From Opeltia flavorubescens (taxonomy: Eukaryota > Ascomycota > Lecanoromycetes > Teloschistales > Teloschistaceae): 64,000 nt of DNA. A model generated the notes under the pieces. The model was not told where the DNA came from. It made no database searches and worked only from the letters and a program-made list of their open reading frames with translations. Position numbers and translations under genes: made by a program. Positions 35,814-46,109 of this stretch are shown here, in pieces (positions within the stretch are counted from its first letter, which is position 1; each line of letters opens with the position of its first letter). Where the stretch lies: positions 930,001 through 994,000 of the forward strand of contig KE546980.1 of assembly GCA_000442125.1 (NCBI GenBank), in the 5' to 3' direction.

Positions 35814-36983
35814 ATGACTCCAGATATCCAGACCTCAAATGCTTCTCTTTCCACCTCATCCGATCTGCGAGAAAGACAAATCGCTAGCAGTGCCTCTGAT
35901 CTCTCTTACCATATCATCGAAGCCGGGGAAAAAGGCTGTCCCCTGCTTATTCTCCTTCACGGCTTCCCAGAGCTTGCCTATTCCTGGCGCAAAGTTATGC
36001 CTTCCCTAGCTCAAGCAGGTTACTATGTCGTTGCTTTTGATCAGCGAGGATATGGGCAAACGGCTGGCTGGGATGATCGTCCCTACGATGACGTTGATCT
36101 GAAAACCTTTGCTCAAACAAACATCGTAAGAGACGTGATAGTGCTAGCAAAGGTATTAGGCTACCATGAAGTTGACTGCATTGTCGGCCATGATTTCGGT
36201 TGCGTACCAGCCTCTCTCTGTGCCCTCACCAGACCCGATATGTTCAGGAGGGTCGTCATCATGGGCCTCCCTTTTCTTGGCACGGCTGCGCTCCCCCACG
36301 AAACGAATGCGGAGGAAGCAGAGATCTCCCAGGAAGTTTTACAGCCAGATATCCATGAGGAGCTAGTGAGGTTACCACAGCCCAAAAAGCATTACAGGTG
36401 GTACTATTCTTCTTCCTCAGCAAATGAAGAGATGTCTCAGCCTTCAGGTCTCAAGGATTTCCTTCGCGGCTACTTCCACCTTAAGAGCGCAGACGCTAAC
36501 AGCGACCCTCAACCCATCGCGGCATTGACAGCTCAAGAATTGGACAAACTGCCGCTCTACTACATCATGCCATTGCACCTCGGTATGCGGGATACCGTCT
36601 CTCAAGCCATGACACCAGAGGAAATTGCGAACATGCAAAGCAGCTGTCAGCGTTGGTTTACAGATTCTGACCTCCAAGTCTACGTCGACGCCTTCAAACG
36701 CACTGGGTTTCAGGGAGGGCTGAACTGGTACCGCGTGTCCACGGACCCAGCCATGCAAAAGGATCTAGATATCTATTCAGGAAAGAAGATCGAGGTACCG
36801 TGCTTGTACATTGTTGGTGTCAAAGATTGGCTATTACACCAAATCCCAAATGCCATTGAGCAAATGAAGCAGGCATGTACGCAACTCTATGGGCCCATCA
36901 TGGTGGAAGGAGCAGGGCATTGGTTGCAGCAAGAGCAACCTGAAAAGGTCGTGGAAGAGCTATTGCGGTTCTTGAAAGACTGA
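35814..36983 (+). CDS. soluble epoxide hydrolase-like alpha/beta hydrolase
   Basis: An intronless gene of 389 residues. The alpha/beta hydrolase landmarks are in order: LLILLHGFPELAYSWRK with the HGFP oxyanion motif, FDQRGYGQT, and the nucleophile elbow VGHDFGCVPASL with Asp at about residue 127. A lid region follows, with candidate tyrosines (LNWYRV). The acid residue is in CLYIVGVKDWL and the base in VEGAGHWLQQEQPEKV. An Asp nucleophile and lid tyrosines are the mark of epoxide hydrolases (they open epoxides to diols) rather than esterases. Haloalkane dehalogenase is less likely given HGFPE. The start at 35814 is preferred; an ATG seven codons upstream (35793) is possible. Detoxification or secondary metabolism is inferred. 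Confidence 0.9.
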   Translation: MTPDIQTSNASLSTSSDLRERQIASSASDLSYHIIEAGEKGCPLLILLHGFPELAYSWRKVMPSLAQAGYYVVAFDQRGYGQTAGWDDRPYDDVDLKTFAQTNIVRDVIVLAKVLGYHEVDCIVGHDFGCVPASLCALTRPDMFRRVVIMGLPFLGTAALPHETNAEEAEISQEVLQPDIHEELVRLPQPKKHYRWYYSSSSANEEMSQPSGLKDFLRGYFHLKSADANSDPQPIAALTAQELDKLPLYYIMPLHLGMRDTVSQAMTPEEIANMQSSCQRWFTDSDLQVYVDAFKRTGFQGGLNWYRVSTDPAMQKDLDIYSGKKIEVPCLYIVGVKDWLLHQIPNAIEQMKQACTQLYGPIMVEGAGHWLQQEQPEKVVEELLRFLKD

Positions 36984-37775
36984 ATTTCGCCGACGAGGTT
37001 CGTGACTGATCCTTCCACTGACCGATTGCCATCGATTTCACTCTTAAAACCCCTCCAGGCCAATTGCAGCATCTTGAGCCTCAGAGCTAAATTAGTAGTT
37101 ACTGCCACGATGCAACATCTTGCAAGAAGCGCCCGCCAATGGCTCACTATGTCTGGGTAAGGATCAACAAGAACGTCCGTCATCAATGCTTAACCATCTG
37201 AGGTCAAGACGATCAGAATCAATAATGGGCCAAGACGCAGCTGGGGACAAGCACAGGTTTTCCTCAGCCAATATCGGTCGCTTTTGGTAGGCCTTCGAAA
37301 GACGTACCTAGTTGTTTGATACCACTGAAGCTCCGTTATCCTGGACTGCTACGTCCGAGATTATGAGTCTCGGTCACTTCGCGACTCCTCGACGCATGAT
37401 CCTGTCTTTTGGATTGCCGAGGAGGGAGTGCAATGAAAGATTTCAGAATTTCAAGATGACCTAACCCAATCCATTGCTATGGCATTAGAAATAGGGGTTG
37501 CTAAGATCATACCGCCTTCGTTCCAAGTCGAGAGACTCTAGGCGTGATCTATTACCATATTATGTTTCTGTATCCACTATACAGGCTATATCACATATGT
37601 ATCATCAGCTACGAGCATCTCGATGTATCGAAACAGTCATCTAGAGAGCTCGCAAGGAATGTGCCCCCAAAACATGATTCCAGCGCTACCCATGCACTTC
37701 CTGCGTTCCAATCGACCGCCGCCATCCGTTGCGCCATGCGTTAATGCCAGGGGCTCCCATAAGAGAATCATAGTA
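36984..37775. other. convergent intergenic stretch, nothing recognised
   Basis: 792 bp between the 3' ends of the epoxide hydrolase and GH17 genes. No coding remnant recognised. Confidence 0.4.
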
Positions 37776-40014
37776 CTATTTTGAGGATATTGTTTTCCCA
37801 CCACAATCCGGAATCTTAACACCTGGCTTCAAATTCCTACCCAAGTCCATCAATCCCCAGTGATCTTCCCATTCCTTCCCTATTTTAGGTTCATTTAGCC
37901 TTTTCTTCCATGGCTCGTCGAACGCTTCGAACCTTTCAAACTGTTAGCAATCCCAAATCAAACGAAACATGATGGTTCATAATTATGGCTTACCAAAAGA
38001 AATCAGTCCCGTTCGCCAGGCTCTGACATACAAAGTTATCCATGAAGGTGTTCAGCTCATCAATCCCGGCTACCGCCCCGGTGATTCCAGCTGTGCAGTT
38101 GACCTCTCCACAATGCTTCCCCCCTTGGCTCGGCCACCCAACCTCACTGATAATGTTCTTCTTCTTCGTACCAGCGGTTAGCGGCGTAACGTGCGTGTTC
38201 CAGAAGTTCCATGTCCAGCTTGCGGCGATGTCCTGCGTCTTGCCTGCGAAAAAGGGGTGGATATTACTCATCACAACGTCCACTTCGCTCGCCAGCTCAG
38301 CCGTCCAATCATCACCGAGATCAGAAGTCGCGAGAGGAAGGTCGATCTTCATAGTCGTCATATTTTTCTTAACCTCGCTTAGGACGTTCGCCAGTTCGGT
38401 CTCTGACATATCATCTCGGTACAGGATCTCGTTCCCAACAATGACGCCAAGGAAAGGATCAGCGCCGTGTTTTGCCAGGATGTCGTTCATCGAGGCTATA
38501 CTGCGGGCATTTGTTGTCGTATTCTTCTCAAGCCAAACGCCAAGCCAGATCTTGACGTCGGTAAGACCGAGCTTGTCAATGGCGTGGAGAACCATCTCGG
38601 TTTGATTGCAGTCTGTGCCGTAGAGACGGATGGAGTCGGTGAGCTGACTGAGGACGGCTACGTCGCGAGTGACGTTGTTTTGCGAGGGAGGCCATTTCAA
38701 GCATTCAGGATACTGAACGGCGTAGGGGGTGTAATCTACCCCCGGAAAAACTCTATGGAGATCGGGGTTGTTCATAAGTTTCTTGATTTCGGCGGAGTTT
38801 CTGTCGAGATCACCTCGGCTGTCATCATCGGCAGCTGACTGCGGTATGTCTGCGCTCGTTGAATCTGCCTTTTTGTTTTTGGAGGCTTTGATTCCGCCGA
38901 TTATTCCTCCCACGATGGCAGCAACGACGATGAGCCCAATCAAAATTCCAACAATCCACCGTAATCTTTTCCTTCCGGATGTCTGGTCTGAAAGCCATTC
39001 GCTCTTTTCGACATGACGATCCTCCAGACCTGATTGACCCACTGGGCCGTAGTGCCCACTCGCATCTCTTGATCCTGGGGGCATCGGGTTATTCCTTCCA
39101 ACGAGACCGCCCAATGTGCCTAGGACACCCCCGGCTGCTGCACCTCCGGCAGTACCGTGCCCCGGATTTGAGTATGAACGAAGGCCAAGCATGGATCTTC
39201 TCTTCGGTAGTGGCTGACCCACTCCGTCATCTCCATCGTCTTCAATCGCGTTTGGATCTATGTCTGCTCTGCTGACACGGGGATCCCATGCTGTCGAGTA
39301 GCGGCTGTATGGGTTATCTGAATACTGCGCTCTTGAAGCGTCAGAACGGTGTTCATACGCAGGTATGTCAGGCCTCGAAATCGTTGGGGTAAGACGTCCG
39401 GGTGATGGAGCTTGCCTGCTATCTTCGAAGGGGTTGTGAGTGGATGGTGCAGGGGTGATGAAGGGATCCTGGGTTGGAAAAGCTCGTGAGTGCCTTGGGG
39501 GTTCGGGTATATATGGGTTCTCGGAACCGATGCCATGACCTCGTTCTGGCGGTATTCCTCTGCTGCTCTGCTGCAGACTCTCCATTGATCTGAGGGCTTC
39601 AACTCCACTTTCCCTTTCATGAGTATTCGCTACGCCAAATGCAATGCCTGCAATGCCGCCTCCCACCGCCGATGCCGCCATGTTATCGATTCCCGGCGTC
39701 GTCGTTGATGCCGTTCTGTTTGATGTCGAGTGCGCTAAATCGATACTTCGGTAGCCGTCGTTCGTGTGTTGTCCTCCCCTTGCATATGCTTGAGTCGGGC
39801 CACCAGAGCTCGTAGAATCTGTTCTTTGAGGTCTGTAAGGAGATCGATGAGCAGGCGGGTTCGGCGGGCTGTGCTCTCTGCGTCTGGACGGAGAGGTCGA
39901 GTAGCCTGATGCTTGCACTTCCCGAGATCCGTATCTTGAGTAATTATTTCCGTCGTTCAGTGCTGAACCGTCGTTATCGTCAAAGGAGTACGCTCTGTGA
40001 TGGGAATAAGACAT
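37776..40014 (-). CDS. btgC: GH17 endo-1,3-beta-glucosidase, type II membrane (btgC-like)
   Basis: This cell-wall glucanase acts on beta-1,3-glucan during wall remodelling. Exons 40014-37994 and 37932-37776 (61-bp intron) give 725 residues. A long Ser/Pro/Arg-rich cytosolic N terminus ([16 protein letters not shown] onward, about 340 residues) leads to one membrane anchor, [20 protein letters not shown]. The extracellular GH17 barrel follows. It has [20 protein letters not shown], a proton-donor Glu in [14 protein letters not shown] and a nucleophile Glu in [12 protein letters not shown]. Splicing restores [12 protein letters not shown] and the conserved end [12 protein letters not shown]-glycosylation sequons (NVT, NQT, NTT, NMT, NCT, NGT) sit only after the anchor, consistent with type II topology. 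The layout matches Aspergillus btgC. Confidence 0.93.
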
Positions 40015-40565
40015 TTTGAACGGCAATGAATGTTGTGAGGTATACGAGTGCCTGGACGAACGAATTGATCGGTCGTGAGGGATACGGGGGATTTGCCTCG
40101 CGACGTTGTCAGGGGCAAAATTATCCCTAGCGGATACTGTTAAACATCAGGCTCAATTTATTCACAATTATCTGTCTTCAAGAATTGTTACAGGGCAAAG
40201 AATAAGCGATAATGTATCATAATGGGCGAGAAAACTTGATACACTGCGTTTCTAGATTTCTCGTATCGAAATCTAAGAATAGACTATGTGGGGTCAAATG
40301 ATGTTTGCGTAACGTTGGCCGGACGATTATGCCTCTAAGACTGCGGCTCTCCTCTTCATTTCGCAGTTATCATCTTGGATAATGTTATTCATCTGCTCAG
40401 CAGTAAGAAGAGTCTTACTCGTGTCCAAAAATCACTCTATCAATCGTTCAAGAATGAGGAACGCAAAATTCACAATTGTTCTGTATAATTATCGAATCCC
40501 TTTTTCGTCTCGGTCCATAATCATACTGTAGACTGGTCTCTTGCACTTGATCCCTGTGTAGCGCC
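40015..40565. other. intergenic stretch
   Basis: 551 bp containing the promoter side of the GH17 gene and the 3' UTR of the degenerate SDR gene. Nothing else recognised. Confidence 0.4.
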
Positions 40566-41500
40566 TCACACAACCAATTTAATCTTTAATTTGTCCTCTC
40601 GGATGATTTCATCTTTCATACCCATGAGTTCTGGCATATCCCAGGTGCAGTCAATGTATCTCCCAGCCAGCCAGTTCCGTTTTCGACTGGTCAAAAACAC
40701 AATGGTGTCCGCAGCCAGTTCGGGCTCTTCAAAGGTCAGCATTCATCACCATCACATACTCATTGTTCTCTTCGGAGAAGGAACGAACCATGCATCAGAT
40801 CTTCGGGCACTTGTTCCGAAGATGCACTCGCTGCAATGTTGCCAGGAAATATGCAAAAGGGCAAAACTCCTTGGTCGCCGTACTTCTCCATGACAAACTC
40901 GAGAAATTGGAGACGAGCAAGCTTAGCGGTTCTGCAAGTCTCTAAACCATACTGCTGCACACCAAGTGTGCCAGTGCTAATAACAATCTGCTTGTCACCT
41001 CCCCGAAGCATCATTGGTAGGAAAACACGGATCCACCGACAGAGGTACTGGATGCTGATGGACCACGTATCAGACCAACTTTCTGGCTCGCCATCGGTAA
41101 GCAGCTTTGCATTATCGGGTATCGTTGTATTGTAAACCAGGATGTCGATGCCTCCGAACGTCGCCTCAACCAGAGCTGCCGCATTGCCTGTGCTTTCTAC
41201 GGTATTAAGCCGTGTTTCGATGGACAGAACTCTCGGTACTTTCTTGCCAGCGGCTCGTGCTGCATGTGCCATAGCATTCTCCAGTACCGCCGAATCTGAA
41301 TGAGAACTAATGATGATCGAGGAAGCACCAGCTTTGGCAAAGGATATAGCAAGTACACGGCCAAATTCTTCAAACGTATCGATAATGAGAACCCGTTTGC
41401 CATTCAGATCTACTTTGATTGGGCTGATTGCAGGGTAAGTGTCATTGTGGATGATGGTGGTCAGGTGATTCCCTTGAATGAAGTTAACGAAAGCCGACAT
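40566..41500 (-). CDS. degenerate short-chain dehydrogenase without catalytic signature
   Basis: Exons 41500-40789 and 40726-40566 (62-bp intron, weak donor GTTCGT) give 290 residues. The fold is that of fungal cluster-type SDRs: KRVLIIDTFEEFGRVLAISF, GGIDILVYNTT, IVISTGTL, then LAADTIVFLTSRKRNWLAGR and YIDCTWDMPEL at the end. The cofactor loop TGxxxGIG is replaced by IDTFEEFG, NNAG by YNTT, and the catalytic YxxxK by CRTAK. It has therefore lost the tyrosine and most of the dinucleotide loop. The frame is otherwise intact. It may be a non-catalytic SDR-like protein or a gene in early decay. The N-terminal 30 residues are normal for the group. Confidence 0.75.
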
Positions 41501-44500
41501 TCGCGAAGCCTATTGATGAGCACAATGTATCTTGTCGAGATAAGGACTGATCAAGATGCTCGCTCAAGGATGAAAGAAGCATAGTAAGAGGTCGACGAGG
41601 AGAGGGTGGCTCTGGTTGATACATGATGCAAAAGGGTACCATCAGAACTGGCTTCCTTCATTTGCACATTCACTTATGAATGTATTTTTGATGAACAGCA
41701 GGGCAATGTAGACACCATATGATAACCATACGGTACAGAGGTTTGTTCTTCATCGAGCTGAACGACATACTAGAGAATGCACCTTTTTTCATTATTTTGC
41801 GAAGGATCTCTGACCAGGCATAGAAAGCGGTCAGGCGTATGGTCTCTGCCAATAAGTGCTCATTCCTTCCTTGACAGCGCGGTCTCTCAGAGAATAACCT
41901 TGGAGGAGAATACCATGCCAGGGAGCCAGAACGCGAATCATGTCTCGCAGCATTGGTAAGAAGCTACCTTTCAATGATAGACTTCGGCAATGGTGGCAGG
42001 AAATACTAAACAACCACAATGCTCGAGGCATAACTACCTTAGACGGCGAATATTCGATCCGACGGAAGCATAGGCATCCGGTCACTCGGATGTTACACCG
42101 TTGCTCTCCATTGTGTTACTCCCGAAGCTCCGATGCGACAATTGAACATTCCGAGGTTACAATGGGCAAACTCACCACGATACGACAATACGTACCTGAC
42201 AGTGGCAAAGCGTGCTCCACATGCTTTGTGTGAGAGGGGCGCTTGTGCATAGAAATCAACTTCTGCAGGTTGATACTGTAGAGTTGGACTAATTATTTTG
42301 TCTCAAGGGAGACTAATATCCTGATCCGATATGATATCTTAGAAGAGCCAGGAGAATCTCAAGCATCGAAATGGTATATCGATGAATATTTTCAGATTTG
42401 AAGCTATTGCACGCTCCACAACGATTATATTATCTCAGGGCAAATTTGTATTTACGCTCAAGTAATGCCTTTTGGGTCACAGGTCACTCGGCATGCGTTG
42501 AATGCTTGTGCTTTAATTCTGGGAGCAGATAGTGCATTGTCGACGCTTTGGCCTCCACACCAGATAGAGAAGATCGGGTTTACGAGTTCACAGCCTACAA
42601 TGTGGGTGAGTTTAGGCCTCCTGCAACGCACTGATCGAATGAGTGCCGTGAAATTCGAGCTTAAAGATACCCAGTACCGAGGCTGGGAAGGCCGGAAGCC
42701 TACGCTTGATTATTGAATTGAGTGATAGTAGTGGTCGTAAGCGTGAAGTTAATGTGGACATGCTGAAGACTCGACGTGAAATTATACTCGGTCAAGGATT
42801 TGTCCGGCCAGGAACGTGTAAAAGAAGAAGCCGGGCCACTTTCCCCTGCCCAATGCCCTGATTCTTCAGCTTCCCTGTTCGCCTCTGCCTCCCGCCCGCA
42901 GCTTCCATACCTGGTCGATGATCATGTGCAAGGATCGTTGGTCTCGAATATAAAGCTGAACGAGTGCAATTGTGTACAAATATAGATCCAACAAAGATAA
43001 GAATTGGTACTATGTGATGGTGACGCGTACCGGTAGACGAGAAAAATGCATGCGAGTATAGGAAGACTCTTGGGCTCGAAGCGGTGTCTTAATGCGCAGT
43101 GGCTTGCGGGATTCGATTAAGATGAAGATGGAAAAGCAGGCGCCACAATCTCTGATAGACGCCAGGAAGCAATTCCATATTGATTGTCGTCATGCCGTTG
43201 GTGTGACATGCATCGAAAATGAATGGCTTCTGTAATTTGGAGAGTCAAGAATCGAAGCTGATTTCAATTCATCAAACTGAATATCGATCTTTCCCACGTG
43301 ATCTTCACTTTTGTAATAATAGGACACCATCTTCGTGACCAGTAATAGCAGCTGGTGAGGCTGACCTTTTGCCCCGTAATCTCGAGAGCGGCAACTCGTA
43401 CTCCAAGTTTCGTAAAGAACAGCGCTTGGAATTCAAGGCAGCTTTTCATGCGTACTACTCTATTGTCAGGGTGCCTGATCGAAGGTACATCGTACTTGGT
43501 ACCTGGGCGCATATCACGCTTACGCAAGCCTTAGCTGAGCAACATAATCTCCCGCCCTACGCCCAGATCAACGACGGTGATTGACATGCCTGCAGCTGTC
43601 AACGGTGCTTCGATTACCGCCTTACTAGCAGCCTGATCACCTTCCAGGCATAACCGAACCTTTCGGCAGTTACACGAACGTCGCTTGCCACCCCTCACTT
43701 GAATCAGCCCCCAGTCTTCCGTCGTCCCCGCTTCCTCCTTCCTTGCATCTCCTTCCACTGGCTTCGGTACTCGAACGCCATCGCTGCGTGGGACACTTAA
43801 GCGAAGGACAATCGGCCACTCGACGCCTTAGCTTCTTGCCCAACAGGCATTATCCCAGACTTTCCAACGGTCGCCTTCTTCTGAAATCAATGGCCAGGAA
43901 CAGCCACCAATAACACGACAATAAAAATACTCTTCACTCTGCAGCTCAATAGTGTTGACCGTTAGTCATCAAGCGGTCAATCAAGTGGCTGCCCTCGTCC
44001 CTTTATCACCGCGATTGAGAGAGCTCGTGGAATCGGTCGAAACAGGACTAGGTCAAAAACACTTGGTACTTCATATCTTCTCACGTTGCCTAGTGAGTTC
44101 TCAGCACGTTTTGAAGTCCACGTTTCCCTCGCTTCGAAACTCAGCGCGTGTTCTTTGACACCGATCAATCTTGTGTCGCATGAGCTGATTGGGCATAAGC
44201 TTGCCGCTATCAATGACCTAGTATTACCATCAGACAGCACCACCTATCAGCGACCAAGGAAATTGCAGGCCGCGCAGTGTTCCGAAGCTCCGCAGACCCT
44301 ACATTGGTGGCGTTCCGATCGCATTCGAAACAGCGTTCGTCTGCAAGACTAGTAATCTTATCCAGCTGATATCATTTCTAAGCAAACAAGTTCAGAAGAG
44401 TCAGGAGTCGATTGGAATTGGAACTGGTTTCCGGCTGATTTCCTTCATCCTTTCGCCATTAGCTGCCTTTGCCCGAGCATATACCGAGGTAATAACGCGG

Positions 44501-46109
44501 CATTGTGGGCCACACTATTGGCTTCTCCAAAGTGCTAGGATATTACAGGGCGACGCAAATCATCAAAGCACGACCCTGAGACTCGAAATTGATCTCAAGA
44601 AGCCGCTCGATGCAGCTAGACCCGCTGCCCGTCACACATCCTTTGGGCGACTTTTGGGTCGTGAGGTAAGCCCCATTTGTATCAGATAACGCCTCCCAAC
44701 CATCTTGCCTCGCGTGCAGCATTCACCACAGTGACGGGAGAGGGGTGGTTGTTCTGATTTCCAATCATTCTAGTCGCCGCGCCGACTCCAATCAAACGTA
44801 AAGGTAAAACTTTCCTCCCCGCTCGTGCATGATTAGGCACGATTCCGAAAGCTGTCGAGTGGATTTTGGCTGGAGATGAGATGACCTAGGAGAGCGAATC
44901 ACGAATTTGTGATGTATGACACAGCGACTTTTCCTGCCATGACAACACTACTCATAGGTCCTAAGTCCGTGTGTTGACTCGGCAGATGGAGATGCATGCT
45001 TCAAATAGATTAACAAAGTATGTGTGACTGATTTGTGCAGTCAGTGTGGCAGTGTCTCCCCTTCGACAACCAATCCCATTCCGACGAGCCGATGAGACCG
45101 GATTTTTTAAACTGAGCATATTCGCAACAAGCACGGTGTCAGAAGCATCAGCCGCGACAATATCAAGGGAGGGAGCGTTTGGAGCTTCTGCACGGACGTT
45201 GAAGCGACCGTCTTGAACCGGCAACGTCGTCCCCTAAGCTTCTAAGCTTCCCACACACGGTGCCGGAGTGAACCGTCTCCGCATGGCTCACAAAAGCATG
45301 GGCCCTGGCCCTGGACCTGGAGTGTATAAGGAAGAGCCGGCGCCTGTGGGCGATCCTGTAAGTAACAGTCTTCCAGCAGCAGCTATCCCTACTCTCCACT
45401 CTTTTCCATCCCTTTGCGCCCTGTTTTGCTACTTTCCATTTCGCGATTCGATCTTCGGATCTGCCTTCCAAGCGACCTGCCTCGTCCTAACCTGCGCTTT
45501 GCTGCCACTTGGGGCACATGAAGGGGTCCCTTCTGGAGCCTAAACACATGATACATGGTATGCAGCATCTGCCGAGACACTACCGCTGCACCCTTCATCC
45601 TGGTCCACATCAGGATAGAGTACTTCTAGCCTGGGAATGATGCTCTCATCATCCCTGGTTCATGGGCGCTCTTTGACCCTGGACCGTTCCCGCCTTTACC
45701 CTGTATCCCTATCGCATGTCTTTTTTATTTTATTTTCAACGGTCGTACACATGACTAGCACTATACCTCCACCCCATGTTCTTCACTACATCATGCCCCT
45801 GTCATCATCCTTCACGTCAAGCTCTCGATTATTCAACGTCTTGTCATTCATTTGATGCGACTACCGATGGGATACCCTCCAAACAGGTCCCACAATTGGT
45901 TATGCTTTACTGAGTAACACGAATAATACACTATGTGCGCAGTCCATTGATTGAGTGCTATCCCTTCTTTTTTTCATTGGACTCGTTCCCCATGTTGCAG
46001 GGTCTCACGTTGTCGACACCAGCACTCTTTGTAAATATACAGCAAGCATTTGTCGCGCCATCATTGTTTTGGTCGCGTCGTTTGAGCAAAAAGATATCCA
46101 TACAAACAA
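41501..46109. other. 4.6-kb gene-sparse stretch
   Basis: I find no gene I can support here. Open frames are at most about 100 codons and have no matching splice partners or domain features. A minus-strand pair of frames (43758-43531 and 43527-43264) reads somewhat protein-like (GMSITVVDLGVGREIMLL, FTKLGVRVAALEITGQKV), perhaps a decayed gene, but I cannot name it. The right end should hold the promoter and a long 5' UTR of the gene at 46110. No inverted repeats or LTRs recognised. Confidence 0.45.

Noticed and set aside
43264-43758. Minus-strand frames with dinucleotide-fold-like strings (SITVVDLGVG, GVRVAALEI)
   Set aside because: Interrupted, short and not matched to a family I can name. 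Kept only as a remark on the gene-sparse stretch.
45286-45372. ATG frame MAHKSMGPGPGPGVYKEEP followed by a GTAAGT donor
   Set aside because: I could not find a following exon in frame that makes a recognisable protein. It may be 5' UTR of the gene at 46110.
40566-46109. A secondary-metabolite cluster suggested by the SDR and epoxide hydrolase nearby
   Set aside because: No polyketide synthase, NRPS, terpene synthase or cytochrome P450 is present, and the neighbours are housekeeping genes.
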